Notes: generated by a model not told the origin, from the letters alone. Positions 1 through 8,596 are shown, numbered from the stretch's first letter. The stretch is 64,000 nt of DNA from Pseudoalteromonas sp. S16_S37 (GCF_014694405.1 NZ_JAAUWV010000001.1:176411-240410); one strand, 5' to 3'. A program made the numbers and translations.

Positions 1-139
1 GATTGATACGTGCAATATTGTCTGATTCACTCGCGTGACGTAAAGCTTGTAATCCTAAAATGGCGACCAGTAAAAGTGAGAGGAAAATAGCCGCGGCGAA
101 AAGTATTATTTTAATTCTTAAAGTTAAACCTGATAGCAC
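1..139 (-). CDS. N-terminus of a membrane sensor / chemotaxis protein (partial)
   Basis: The start of a minus-strand gene that leaves the window at base 1; 46 codons are visible. It opens with a GTG at 139-137, preceded by an in-frame TGA and a GGGG-containing ribosome binding site about 8 bases upstream. The peptide begins with a short basic stretch (VLSGLTLRIKI) followed by a single long hydrophobic helix of about 20 residues (roughly 10-30), then LRHASESDN. This architecture is typical of the first transmembrane helix of methyl-accepting chemotaxis proteins and sensor kinases. The family cannot be decided from this much sequence. Confidence 0.6.
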   Translation of the reverse strand, partial: MLSGLTLRIKIILFAAAIFLSLLLVAILGLQALRHASESDNIARIN

Positions 140-264
140 GATACGCCCCTTTCAGATAATAGAGTATTATTATCTACCATGTTTATCGGAATCATGTAAG
201 TAACATATAGTGCTTTTGGTTAAAAATGGAGATGATATTTCCTCATATTGACGAGGTTCTCCAC

Positions 265-975
265 TTATTTTGCATTGATTATGCTTATTTCATGTTCTGT
301 TAAAGGGCGATATTCACCACTTGCTAAACGCTCGTCTAACTCAATGTCAGCAATCTTTTCTCTATGTAGTTCAACAACTTTGTTGCCAACTGCTGCGAGC
401 ATACGTTTAACTTGATGATATTTACCTTCACAAATAGATAAACGCAAACTGTAACTTTCCAGCTGCTGCACAATAGCAGGTAAAGTGGGCTGCTTTTCGT
501 TATGCAGTTGCACACCTTCTCTTAGCTGCTCAAGGGCTTCTTCTGTGATTGGCTCTTGGGTTTCAACCAAATAAGTTTTGAACTTTTGCTTTTTGGGAGA
601 GGTGATCTGATGAGACCAATCACCATCATTGGTGATAAGTACAAGCCCTGTGGTATCGATATCTAAACGACCTGCAACATGAAAATCTTTTAAGTTAGGC
701 TCGTCTAATAAATCAAACACAGTGGCATGCATTTCGTCACTATTAGCGCACACATAACCTGCGGGCTTATTCAGCATGAAGTAACGTTTGCCCAGATATT
801 GCAACGGTTCACCTTTCCAAGTGACAAGATCATCCTGTGTAACTGAATAATCAAATTTATTAACCAATTCACCGTTAACGGTTACATAACGTTTTTTAAT
901 ACCAGCTTTGACTTTGGTACGCGGTAATTCAGTGAGGTGGCTCAAAAACTTATCCAAGCGACAAGGAAACTTCAT
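265..975 (-). CDS. rsuA: 16S rRNA pseudouridine(516) synthase RsuA
   Basis: Converts U516 of 16S rRNA to pseudouridine during small-subunit assembly in the cytoplasm. The 236-aa protein has the family layout: an N-terminal S4-like RNA-binding part (RLDKFLSHL near residue 6, VTVNGELV near 32) and a catalytic domain with the signature AGRLDIDTTGLVLITNDG containing the catalytic Asp near residue 104, then ITSPKKQKFKTYLV and GKYHQVKRMLAAVGNKV. Length matches E. coli RsuA (231 aa), and the C-terminal GEYRPLTEHEI ending is characteristic of RsuA rather than RluE or RluB. It lies 56 bp downstream of, and in the same direction as, the isomerase gene. High confidence from remembered family motifs. Confidence 0.93.
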   Translation of the reverse strand: MKFPCRLDKFLSHLTELPRTKVKAGIKKRYVTVNGELVNKFDYSVTQDDLVTWKGEPLQYLGKRYFMLNKPAGYVCANSDEMHATVFDLLDEPNLKDFHVAGRLDIDTTGLVLITNDGDWSHQITSPKKQKFKTYLVETQEPITEEALEQLREGVQLHNEKQPTLPAIVQQLESYSLRLSICEGKYHQVKRMLAAVGNKVVELHREKIADIELDERLASGEYRPLTEHEISIINAK

Positions 976-1031
976 AATCTTTTATCTTTAATTTTAACGA
1001 ATCATCATTATACGCAACTGTGTTATTTAGA

Positions 1032-1361
1032 TCAGTTTTTTCGGTATACCCCAGGAATTAAATCATACGGATGAACACTAAGTAGCCAATTGCTATCCAA
1101 TAGCGTTTTCAAAGCGCTGAGAATAGTGTCACTAAGTAGCTGTTTTTGCTCATCACTGCGCCCAGCTATAAGGTGAGCTTGTACATGAACAAAGCCGATT
1201 TTACCTGTCTGCACTTTAAAATGCTCAAAACTTTGGCTACGCGTTTTTATTGTACTGTTATCAAACAAGTTTGTTTGCTCTACAGCTTGATGAACACACT
1301 CAACGAGATCAGTCGATGAAACAGGAAGATTACAGGCATGTTCAATGATTATATGTGGCAT
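1032..1361 (-). CDS. 5-carboxymethyl-2-hydroxymuconate delta-isomerase family protein
   Basis: A 109-aa protein of the CHMI family (tautomerase superfamily). It begins MPHIIIEHACNLP, giving the family's N-terminal proline after Met removal, which serves as the catalytic base. The conserved C-terminal part contains SVHPYDLIPGVYRKN. In homoprotocatechuate degraders the enzyme (HpaF) isomerises 5-carboxymethyl-2-hydroxymuconate. No other gene of that pathway is nearby, so the in vivo substrate is open. Divergent from creA with about 66 bp between the starts. Probably transcribed with rsuA. Confidence 0.82.
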   Translation of the reverse strand: MPHIIIEHACNLPVSSTDLVECVHQAVEQTNLFDNSTIKTRSQSFEHFKVQTGKIGFVHVQAHLIAGRSDEQKQLLSDTILSALKTLLDSNWLLSVHPYDLIPGVYRKN

Positions 1362-1427
1362 GATGACTTATTGGTCCAAGTATGAGTAAATGAGGGCTAT
1401 ATTAGGTCATTTATATGGAAATACTAG

Positions 1428-1901
1428 ATGTATAAATACAAAATTGGGTTAGCAGCAATGGCTACGGTGATGACGTTAAGTGGCTGTAGTGATGATGCAG
1501 CTAAGGTGAGCTTAGGTTTGTTTACCACTAAAGATGTGGTGGTATCCGCGCAGCAAGACCCGATAGTGACGGGCGTAACTTGTCATATTAGCCATGTAGA
1601 GGCTGACTTTGACTTTTCAGATCCATCGGATATGTCAATAGCGTGTCGCCAAACAGGTGAAATTACCGAACAGCAGATGCAACAAGTCGATTTATCTAAA
1701 GATGGTGAAATTGTCTTTAAAACGTCGAAAAGTATTTTGTTTAAATCATTAAAAGTTCGTCGTATTTATGACGCCAAAACACGTACTTTATTGTATTTAT
1801 CTTATTCGACCAAAGAAACCAGCGGCAGTCATCACCATGCCTTGTCGACGGTACCACTATACAATACACAAGCGTGGCAGTGGGCAACGAGAACTGAGTA
1901 A
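1428..1901 (+). CDS. creA: CreA family lipoprotein
   Basis: A 157-aa CreA-like protein of unknown biochemical function. The N-terminus is a lipoprotein signal (MTLSGC, lipidated Cys20), so it should sit in the periplasm attached to a membrane. Family features are VSLGLFTTKDVVV, DPIVTGVTCHISHVEAD, DPSDMSIACRQTG and a hydrophobic C-terminal half with LLYLSYSTK. The E. coli gene lies beside creBCD, but no cre regulators are present here. The unrecognised gene at 1904 starts 2 bp after its stop, which suggests co-transcription. Many CreA proteins have an ordinary signal peptide rather than a lipobox. Confidence 0.85.
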   Translation: MYKYKIGLAAMATVMTLSGCSDDAAKVSLGLFTTKDVVVSAQQDPIVTGVTCHISHVEADFDFSDPSDMSIACRQTGEITEQQMQQVDLSKDGEIVFKTSKSILFKSLKVRRIYDAKTRTLLYLSYSTKETSGSHHHALSTVPLYNTQAWQWATRTE

Positions 1902-1903
1902 TT

Positions 1904-2689
1904 ATGCTAGCGTTATTTAAATCAAAACCATTATTAAGTGAGTCAGAAGTTGCTTGGCTGATGGATACATTCATCTGGGCATGTGAGCACTTTGATGGGC
2001 AATACTTTTTATCTACAACACAAATTATTGAGCCAACGGGAAGGTATTTTCCCGACCAAGTTACGAGTGTAGAGCAAATGGCGCAGACGGTATTTAGACG
2101 TGTGCGAGACTATGCAGGTTTGCAAACATGGCCATTACAGTTGGTGGGTCCGGCAAATTTACCTGCTCAGCAAAATATGCCAGCGTTTAGCTTTGCCGAT
2201 ACCATGCGTGGTGAGTCAGCTATGCTCAATGTACAGCCGCCACACAATGTATTGCTGTCGTACAATCCAAACCAAATCAATCAACCCCAAGACTTAGTGG
2301 CTAGTTTTGCAGGCAGTTTAGCGACGGTCATGATTTATCAAAAAGGGGTATTACCGCCGGGGGGAGAGCAACAAATAGCAGCAGCCAGCGATGCCCTAGC
2401 TTGCTTTATGGGCTTTGGCGTTATGATGAGTAATACGGTATATCAATTTAAAGGGGGATGTGGTTCTTGCTATAACCCTTATGCTAACCGACAAGCTGCG
2501 CTTACAGAGGCGCAAACGGTGTTTATGCATGCATTAGTGTGTTATTTCAAACCCAATGTAGATGGCAAAAAGCATTTGAAACCGCATTTAAAGAGCATCT
2601 ATAAAAAAGCACAAAAGCAAATTGCAAGTTACATTAGTGACTCACCTAATCCAGTTTTGTTGATGCTCAAGGAGCAAAGTAATGTTTGA
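1904..2689 (+). CDS. Unrecognised 261-aa protein with CGSC motif
   Basis: I do not recognise a family. The protein is soluble-looking: no signal peptide, mixed alpha/beta composition, and a moderately hydrophobic middle (LVASFAGSLATVMIY near residues 131-146, ALACFMGFGVMMSN near 164-178). A glycine/cysteine motif, FKGGCGSCYNPYANRQA, lies near residues 183-200. The C-terminus is lysine-rich (KKHLKPHLKSIYKKAQKQ). The gene starts 2 bp after creA and overlaps the following LysE gene by 8 bp, so all three probably form one transcript. The CxxC pair could bind metal or form a disulfide; that is inference only. Confidence 0.7.
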   Translation: MLALFKSKPLLSESEVAWLMDTFIWACEHFDGQYFLSTTQIIEPTGRYFPDQVTSVEQMAQTVFRRVRDYAGLQTWPLQLVGPANLPAQQNMPAFSFADTMRGESAMLNVQPPHNVLLSYNPNQINQPQDLVASFAGSLATVMIYQKGVLPPGGEQQIAAASDALACFMGFGVMMSNTVYQFKGGCGSCYNPYANRQAALTEAQTVFMHALVCYFKPNVDGKKHLKPHLKSIYKKAQKQIASYISDSPNPVLLMLKEQSNV

Positions 2690-3308
2690 GTATGTTGATG
2701 AATTTTTGCTTATTGCTGTGGCGCATTTTTTTGCTGTTGCAAGCCCTGGTCCTGACTTTGCGATTGTATTAAAGCAGAGCATTCAGCGGGGGCGTGCAAA
2801 TGCACTTTGGACAAGCGGTGGGGTTGCATTAGGCATTTTGGTCCATGTTACTTACTGCCTATTAGGTGTGGCTATCGTTTTATCGCAATCCCCAATGTTG
2901 TTTAATGTGCTTAAATACGTTGCGGGTGCTTATTTGGCTTATATGGGTGTACAAGCTCTGCGGGCAAAACCAACGCAAGGCAAAGCACAGAGCGATACTC
3001 CGTTTGAGCAACACGCCGAAAGCGCTTGGCAAGCATTGAGACGCGGGTTTTTAGTCAATGCACTTAACCCAAAAGCGACGCTGTTTTTTCTATCGCTGTT
3101 TACCTTGGTTATTTCGCCATCGACGCCCACCAATGTGCAGGCATTTTATGGCTTGTATATGGCGTTTGCCACTTGGGCATGGTTTTCGTTTTTAGCTTTG
3201 GTGTTAAGCAAAGCGCGCGTACGTGCTTTTTTTGCGCGTGCAGGTCATTGGTTTGACAGAGGTATTGGTGTTGTCTTAATCGCTTTGGCGGTGCGAGTCG
3301 TTCTTTAA
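2682..3308 (+). CDS. LysE/RhtB family amino-acid exporter
   Basis: A 208-aa inner-membrane exporter of the LysE/RhtB superfamily. The family signature ASPGPDFAIVLKQSIQRG is at residues 20-37, followed by G-rich helix LWTSGGVALGILVH, KYVAGAYLAYMGVQALRA and RRGFLVNALNPKATLFFLSLF. About six hydrophobic segments are visible. Substrates in the family include homoserine, threonine, lysine and arginine; the one used here cannot be read. An AAGGAG ribosome binding site lies inside the end of the upstream gene, which it overlaps by 8 bp, pointing to translational coupling. Confidence 0.9.
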   Translation: MFEYVDEFLLIAVAHFFAVASPGPDFAIVLKQSIQRGRANALWTSGGVALGILVHVTYCLLGVAIVLSQSPMLFNVLKYVAGAYLAYMGVQALRAKPTQGKAQSDTPFEQHAESAWQALRRGFLVNALNPKATLFFLSLFTLVISPSTPTNVQAFYGLYMAFATWAWFSFLALVLSKARVRAFFARAGHWFDRGIGVVLIALAVRVVL

Positions 3309-3328
3309 GTAAAGGTAGTTAAAGCAGT

Positions 3329-3853
3329 ATGAGTCTAAAACCCCATATCAATTTTGCATTTGGTTCGAACATGTCCACTAAGCGGTTGTTTGCCCGTTTA
3401 CCCCAAGCACAGTGTTTGGGGGTGGCTAAACTCTATGGTCACCAGCTTACTTTTAATATGCTCAGCACCGATGGCTCTGCCAAATGCACCATTGACGCCA
3501 CTCACCGTAATGATGATTTGGTTATGGGGGTATTGTATGCCTTAAATGATAATGAGATAAATCAATTAGATATCATCGAAGGTGAGCGTTACGATCGTGT
3601 AACGCTTGATGTTGAGGCATTAGAGCATGGTCCGATGCAAGCGCATTGTTACATCGCCAATACTTTTATTGATACACATTTACCGTTTGATTGGTACGTG
3701 CAGCATGTACTTCACGGCGCGTTAGAGCATGGTTTTCCTGCTGAGTACATTAAGCACATTGAAGCGCAAAGGCATATCACTGACCATGACGTAGAACGTG
3801 CCCAGCGAGAGTGGCAGTTATATCAAAAAGTGAGACTGAGTAAAAAGGCATAA
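3329..3853 (+). CDS. Gamma-glutamylcyclotransferase-like protein
   Basis: A 174-aa cytoplasmic protein with the gamma-glutamylcyclotransferase (GGCT-like) fold. It has the substrate-loop signature FAFGSNMSTKRL near residues 9-20, corresponding to YGSN in characterised members, and the family Glu in IIEGERYDRVTLDVE near residues 84-98. GGCT-type enzymes release 5-oxoproline from gamma-glutamyl compounds, but bacterial relatives are functionally diverse, so the reaction is inferred. It follows the LysE gene by 20 bp on the same strand and may share its transcript. Confidence 0.82.
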   Translation: MSLKPHINFAFGSNMSTKRLFARLPQAQCLGVAKLYGHQLTFNMLSTDGSAKCTIDATHRNDDLVMGVLYALNDNEINQLDIIEGERYDRVTLDVEALEHGPMQAHCYIANTFIDTHLPFDWYVQHVLHGALEHGFPAEYIKHIEAQRHITDHDVERAQREWQLYQKVRLSKKA

Positions 3854-3962
3854 CAGCATCGCGCTGGAATAAACTCACGGCATTGGCAATTAACACCAAA
3901 GTCGCACTGTGCAAGCCCACCGTGCTTGTTACACTTATATAAAAACTAGCTGAAGGATTACA

Positions 3963-4886
3963 ATGCGTACTGCAGTGATAAGCCACCCTCATTGTCGAAA
4001 GCACACGATGGGAGAAGAGCACCCAGAGTGTCCAGAGCGTTTGGATGCCATCACCGATAGATTGTTGGCATCGGGAGTTGATGCAACCATCGCTCATATG
4101 CAAGCACCTAAAGTGAGCATGGATCAGGTGGCGTTAGTACATGAGCAGTCTCTCATCGACAAAGTGCGTGCTGCCATTCCCAAGCAAGGTGTGCACGAAT
4201 TTGCTGAAGATGTCTGGTTGTGCCCTGAGTCGTTCAAAGCGATTGAACGAGCTGCGGGGGCTGGCATATTAGCCGTAGACGAAATATTAGCTGGTAATCT
4301 CGATGCTGCATTTTGTAGCGTACGCCCACCTGGACACCATGCTAATCAACATACTTCATCTGGCTTTTGTGTATTTAATAATGTGGCTATTGCAGTGGCG
4401 TATGCAAAGTCACTGGGCGTAAAGCGCATAGCGGTTTTAGATATCGATGTACATCATGGCAATGGCACACAAGATATATTGCGCGCTCAATCTGATGTGC
4501 TGTTTTGCTCCTTATTCCAACATCCATTTTATCCAAACAGCGAAATTGAGAACAATCAGCACATCGTCAACTCTCCACTACCTGTGGCAAGTAAGGGCGA
4601 AGACCTAAAAGCGCTATTTAATCAGCAATGGCTACCGAAATTAATGGCATTTAAAGCGGAGCTCATTTTTATTAGTGCCGGTTTTGACGCCCACATTGAA
4701 GATGATATGGCCGGTTTACAATTTGTAGAAGCCGATTATCAATGGTTAACGGAGCAAGTGATAAACGTAGCTCAAAGCACCCAAGCTAAGGGGATCATCT
4801 CTTTTTTAGAAGGGGGATATGCTTTGTCGGCTTTAGGACGCAGCGTTGCCACACACATTAAAGCATTGGTTGAAGGTCAGTTATAA
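3963..4886 (+). CDS. Histone-deacetylase-like amidohydrolase
   Basis: A 307-aa zinc-dependent deacetylase of the arginase/HDAC superfamily, class II type. All core motifs are present: GEEHPECPERLDAI near the N-terminus, CSVRPPGHHA (paired catalytic His), DIDVHHGNGTQDI (metal-binding Asp and His), SAGFDAHIEDDMAGL (third metal ligand Asp) and FLEGGYAL (catalytic Tyr region). Bacterial relatives act on acetylated polyamines, acetyl-lysines or other small acetyl-amides, and the substrate here is unknown. The ribosome binding site (GAAGGA) is 4-9 bases before the ATG. A 9-bp inverted repeat overlaps the stop codon and separates it from the convergent gene at 4909. Confidence 0.9.
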   Translation: MRTAVISHPHCRKHTMGEEHPECPERLDAITDRLLASGVDATIAHMQAPKVSMDQVALVHEQSLIDKVRAAIPKQGVHEFAEDVWLCPESFKAIERAAGAGILAVDEILAGNLDAAFCSVRPPGHHANQHTSSGFCVFNNVAIAVAYAKSLGVKRIAVLDIDVHHGNGTQDILRAQSDVLFCSLFQHPFYPNSEIENNQHIVNSPLPVASKGEDLKALFNQQWLPKLMAFKAELIFISAGFDAHIEDDMAGLQFVEADYQWLTEQVINVAQSTQAKGIISFLEGGYALSALGRSVATHIKALVEGQL

Positions 4887-4910
4887 GTTAACCCAAGTTC
4901 AGGTTAACTT
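4885..4910. terminator. Inverted repeat between convergent genes
   Basis: A perfect 9-bp inverted repeat (AAGTTAACC / GGTTAACTT) with an 8-base loop overlaps the stop codons of both the deacetylase gene and the convergent gene. No clear T-tract follows on either strand, so the terminator call is moderate. Confidence 0.5.
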
Positions 4911-5214
4911 AGCGATGTAGCGGTGAGAGTAACTCAAAGGCTTGTTGATAGTTTTGTAAGGTGACTTTTTGCACGCAACATTGGCCGTCTTCAATAAGCG
5001 CTTGCTGGACTAATTCTGTGAGCTGTTGTAGAGAAACCACTTGGGCGTCATTTCCCGATAAATCGTAACATTTGCCGTCATTTAATACACACAGCGCTTG
5101 ATTCTTTTGCTCACTCGTTAAATAAAAAATGCTTTGTTCAAGTGAACTCGGGCTGTCTATATATTCAATACTTTCTTCTAAACAGAGCAAGAATGGGTAA
5201 TATTTTATTGTCAT
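4909..5214 (-). CDS. Hypothetical protein, possibly DUF4144 type
   Basis: A 101-aa acidic protein with no signal peptide or membrane helix. It starts MTIKYYPFLLCLEES, followed by an IDSPSSLEQSIFYLTSEQ stretch and a C-terminal half with QQLTELVQQALIEDGQCC and NYQQAFELL. Length and general look resemble the small DUF4144 proteins of Vibrio and Alteromonadales, but this is recall and not certain. It is a single gene, convergent with the deacetylase gene and divergent from the GGDEF-EAL gene. Confidence 0.65.
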   Translation of the reverse strand: MTIKYYPFLLCLEESIEYIDSPSSLEQSIFYLTSEQKNQALCVLNDGKCYDLSGNDAQVVSLQQLTELVQQALIEDGQCCVQKVTLQNYQQAFELLSPLHR

Positions 5215-5291
5215 AGTTTGTTCTCAATCAAAGTATAAAACATGAGCAGCATTATACTGCGTATTCGAGTAAGAATACGAGGTTGTGCTTA

Positions 5292-7808
5292 ATGGTATCT
5301 GATAACCGTCAATTACAAATCAAAGATATTTTTTCTAATCAATTATTGTCCTGCGATCATCAAACTCCTTTAGCAGAAGCGGTGGAGCTGATGCGTAAGC
5401 GACGAGTAAGCTCAATATTTGTCACTGAACAAAGGCAAATAGTGGGAATTTGGACGGAATCAGATTGCGTAAAGCTTAACTTTAATGACCCAGACTTTGC
5501 CTATGCCCCCATCGGTGATTCAATGACGGCACCTGTGCATGATATTCAAGTTGATAAAACTTTGAGTGAGGCCACCGTTAAATTTCATCAACTAGGCATC
5601 CGTCATTTACTGGTTAAAGATCAGCATAATGAACCTGTGGGCGTAGTCTCGCTGTCTGATATTGTGCGCAATCAAGGGCTTGATCATTACCTACATTTTC
5701 GGCCAATCGAAGATCACTACAACCGCAATGTGATCATTTTAAAAGCCGATGATTGTGTGTCAAAAGTAATCGAGGTAATGCGTGTTCGTCGTGCTACAGC
5801 CGTGTTGGTTTACCACAATGACTTGGCGGAGTATGGCATAGTGACGCAACGAGATATCGCTTACATGCTGCTTAATCCTGATTGGCGTATCCCCTGCTGG
5901 AAGCTGGCGACCTATCCGTTGTTGCAAGTGAGCCCCAAAGATAGCTTGTTTGATGCATATCGGCTGATGACTGCCGAGTCTATTCGTCACTTGGTGGTAA
6001 AAGACCCATGTTCAGGTAAAGTGATAGGTTTATTACCGCTTAAAAATGTTTTAACCGAGATTGAAACGGCCTATTGCAGTGAGCTTGAAAAGGTATTGGT
6101 GCAACGAGATTTGGCGCTGCGCAAGTCAGAGAAAAACCTTTACCTTGCCAATCGCATTATTGATGCTTCTTTAGATGGCATTATGATCACCCGAGGAGAC
6201 GGAGAAATACTGCAAATTAACCCAGCTTTTAGCGAATTAACAGGTTATCAAGATTATGAAGTGATAGGTAAAAGCCCAAATATTCTCAGTTCAGGCATTC
6301 ATGGCAAAGAGTACTATGACCAAATGTGGTCGCAGCTTAGAACCAAAGGCGTATGGCAAGGTGAGATCTGCAATCGTAAAAAAAGTGGTGAGATATACGT
6401 TGAGTGGCTAACCATTATTGCTATCAATGAGCCATACAGTGATGAAGTGCTGTATGCGGCTATTTTCAGTGATATTACTGAGCGAAAAAATGCCGAGGAG
6501 AAAATAGCGCGATTAGCCTACTTCGATGAGCTAACTGGTTTGCCTAATCGTCGCTTGTTTTACGACCGATTATCAATGGCTTTGGCCTCTGCACATCGCG
6601 AGAATCACAAACTTGCGGTGATGTTCATCGATTTAGATCGTTTTAAAGAAGTCAACGACACCCTAGGGCACAGTGCCGGTGACGAACTCTTGGTGCAAGT
6701 TAGTAAGCGTATAAAAGATATGCTTGAAGAAGGTGACACCTTGGCTCGTCTGGGGGGAGATGAGTTTGTGGTGTTATTAACAGAGGTGAAGCATATCTCT
6801 GATGTGGTGGGGTTCGCGAACAAGGTACTTGAGCAATTAAGCATTGCTTTTGAGCTAAATGATATCTGTGTTAATGCCACGGCTTCTTTGGGAGCTGCTA
6901 TCTACCCTGATGACGGCGTAGATAGCGAAACGTTACTCAAACATGCCGATGTGGCGATGTATCGCTCCAAAGAAATTGGTCGAAATTCGTTTCAGTTATA
7001 CAAAGCCTCAATGAACGCCCGCTCTTTGGAGCGTTTGTCGATGTTAAGCCGCTTTCAGCAAGCTTTAGAGCATGATGAGTTTGAGCTTTATTTTCAGCCA
7101 TTACAATGTGTGGTGAGCCAACGGGTGTCTAGTGTTGAATGTTTGTTACGTTGGAATGACCCGAAACTGGGGATGATCCCACCGGCACAATTTATTCCGC
7201 TTGCCGAAGAGTTAGGGCTCATTATCAAGTTAGACCAATGGGTGATCAATAAAGCCTGCGAAAAAATGGCGCTATGGCGGCGACAAGGCAGCGACTTGAG
7301 GCGTATTGCTATCAATGTGTCTGCTCAGCATCTGTGCCAAGGCGAATTAGCGACAACCGTTTCCAGTGCCTTGAATAAACACGGACTTGATGGCCGCTTT
7401 GTTGAACTTGAACTCACAGAAAGCAGTTTTATCAGTAACTTACATGAAGCTAAAAGTGAGCTTCATAAATTAAAAAGCTTAGGTGTTTCGATTGCTCTAG
7501 ATGACTTTGGCACGGGCTATTCAGCGTTGAGTTACCTTACAAAACTACCCATAGATACGCTAAAAATTGATGCCAGCTTCGTGGCTAAAATTCCTGATGA
7601 ATATGGCAATAGTGAAGTAGTAGCTGCAATCATCGCAATGGCTAAAGCACTCAATTTGCACGTTGTTGCTGAAGGGGTTGAAAAGCCAGAGCAGCGCCAG
7701 TTTTTACAAAAACTGGGCTGCAACACTATCCAAGGTTATTTGTATTGTAAGCCCTTGAATTATGATGACTGGCTGCGTTTCTATCACGCCGAGAAAGTCA
7801 CTTCGTAA
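5292..7808 (+). CDS. CBS-PAS-GGDEF-EAL cyclic-di-GMP signalling protein
   Basis: An 838-aa cytoplasmic protein for cyclic-di-GMP turnover. From N to C: four CBS repeats (roughly 10-65, 75-130, 140-195, 200-260), a PAS domain (about 285-395, ending in an ITERKNAEEKI linker), a GGDEF domain with intact GGDEF at 488-492, and an EAL domain. The EAL signature reads ECLLRW (E616-C-L618) rather than EALLRW, while DDFGTGYSALSYL (D737, D738), NVSAQHL and VVAEGVEKPEQ are intact, so phosphodiesterase activity is still likely. CBS repeats usually bind adenine nucleotides. The longest frame begins with a TTG at 5283, but the ACGAGG ribosome binding site is 10 bases before the ATG at 5292, so that start is used. 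The 3' end overlaps the convergent DUF2797 gene by 25 bp. Confidence 0.92.
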   Translation: MVSDNRQLQIKDIFSNQLLSCDHQTPLAEAVELMRKRRVSSIFVTEQRQIVGIWTESDCVKLNFNDPDFAYAPIGDSMTAPVHDIQVDKTLSEATVKFHQLGIRHLLVKDQHNEPVGVVSLSDIVRNQGLDHYLHFRPIEDHYNRNVIILKADDCVSKVIEVMRVRRATAVLVYHNDLAEYGIVTQRDIAYMLLNPDWRIPCWKLATYPLLQVSPKDSLFDAYRLMTAESIRHLVVKDPCSGKVIGLLPLKNVLTEIETAYCSELEKVLVQRDLALRKSEKNLYLANRIIDASLDGIMITRGDGEILQINPAFSELTGYQDYEVIGKSPNILSSGIHGKEYYDQMWSQLRTKGVWQGEICNRKKSGEIYVEWLTIIAINEPYSDEVLYAAIFSDITERKNAEEKIARLAYFDELTGLPNRRLFYDRLSMALASAHRENHKLAVMFIDLDRFKEVNDTLGHSAGDELLVQVSKRIKDMLEEGDTLARLGGDEFVVLLTEVKHISDVVGFANKVLEQLSIAFELNDICVNATASLGAAIYPDDGVDSETLLKHADVAMYRSKEIGRNSFQLYKASMNARSLERLSMLSRFQQALEHDEFELYFQPLQCVVSQRVSSVECLLRWNDPKLGMIPPAQFIPLAEELGLIIKLDQWVINKACEKMALWRRQGSDLRRIAINVSAQHLCQGELATTVSSALNKHGLDGRFVELELTESSFISNLHEAKSELHKLKSLGVSIALDDFGTGYSALSYLTKLPIDTLKIDASFVAKIPDEYGNSEVVAAIIAMAKALNLHVVAEGVEKPEQRQFLQKLGCNTIQGYLYCKPLNYDDWLRFYHAEKVTS

Positions 7809-8596
7809 GCAGTAAATTTACGAATATTAATCACGCCAGTATCAAAAATTAGATACTGGCCTTTTATACCTTGCAACACGCCCGATACTTCAGGTTCTTT
7901 GTCAAAGTTAAAAGACGTTATCTTGCTCGGGAATTGCTCGATTGGAAAGCTCAAATCAACCACCTCTTCATCCAAACATTCGATGGCCGTTGCGCCAAAT
8001 AATTCAGCAAGCTCGTCTAATTTGCTTTTTATTTGCGGGATTAATTCATTGGCACTGGCTTTAAGGTCAATGTCTTCAGATACACCTTTGAGCATGTTGC
8101 GCCAATTGGTTTTATCAGCAATAAATTGCGCCAATGCAACTTCTACAAGGCCTGATTGTAAGCGTGTTTGCACTTTGAATATTGGCAGAGCTTGAGTGGC
8201 ACCTTGGTCTATCCAACGTGTTGGGATCTGAGTATGGCGAGTAATACCAACTTTTAGCCCTGAAGTATTCGCAAGATAAACATAGTGAGGGATCATACAG
8301 TGTGCTTCACCCCATTGTGGCTCTCGGCAAGTGCCTTTATCAAAGTGACAAGTTTCCGGTTTCATAATACACATGTCACAGCTTGCCAGCTTTTTCATAC
8401 ACACAAAACAGTGACCTTGCGAGTAACTTTTTTTGGTTTTTTTACCACAGTTACAGCAAAAGATATTACCCGTATGCGTGAGTGTAATGCGCTTACCTAT
8501 GTGCTCATTGAGTGCAATAAGCTCATCACCAATGGGTAATTGGTATTGAATTGGTTGTGTATGCGTTGCTTTTAGCTTGCTTAAAGTGCCTTGCAT
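7784..8596 (-). CDS. DUF2797 domain protein
   Basis: A 270-aa protein matching what I recall of the DUF2797 family, of unknown function. The N-terminal part holds two clusters of cysteines (CCNCGKKTKKS, GHCFVCMKKLASCDMC) that look like zinc-binding knuckles, then C-x-F-D-K-G-T-C. The centre, YVYLANTSGLKVGITRHTQ with a downstream RWIDQGA, resembles a GIY-YIG-type nuclease core, so a nucleic-acid role is possible but inferred. It is transcribed on the minus strand after the carboxypeptidase gene, from which it is separated by a long hairpin. Its last 25 bases overlap the GGDEF-EAL gene. Confidence 0.78.
   Translation of the reverse strand: MQGTLSKLKATHTQPIQYQLPIGDELIALNEHIGKRITLTHTGNIFCCNCGKKTKKSYSQGHCFVCMKKLASCDMCIMKPETCHFDKGTCREPQWGEAHCMIPHYVYLANTSGLKVGITRHTQIPTRWIDQGATQALPIFKVQTRLQSGLVEVALAQFIADKTNWRNMLKGVSEDIDLKASANELIPQIKSKLDELAELFGATAIECLDEEVVDLSFPIEQFPSKITSFNFDKEPEVSGVLQGIKGQYLIFDTGVINIRKFTAYEVTFSA
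7835..7868 (+). terminator. Terminator inside the opposing gene
   Basis: A perfect 9-bp stem (GCCAGTATC / GATACTGGC) with an 8-base loop is followed by CTTTTAT. It lies 27 bases after the stop of the GGDEF-EAL gene in the right orientation to terminate it, yet falls entirely within the coding end of the DUF2797 gene. Confidence 0.7.

Noticed and set aside
3777..4103. Minus-strand 108-aa frame between the GGCT-like and deacetylase genes.
   Set aside because: It overlaps both well-supported plus-strand genes and has no recognisable content or ribosome binding site.
4909..5214. An antitoxin or toxin role for the small 101-aa protein.
   Set aside because: There is no partner gene, and the sequence shows no toxin or antitoxin motif.
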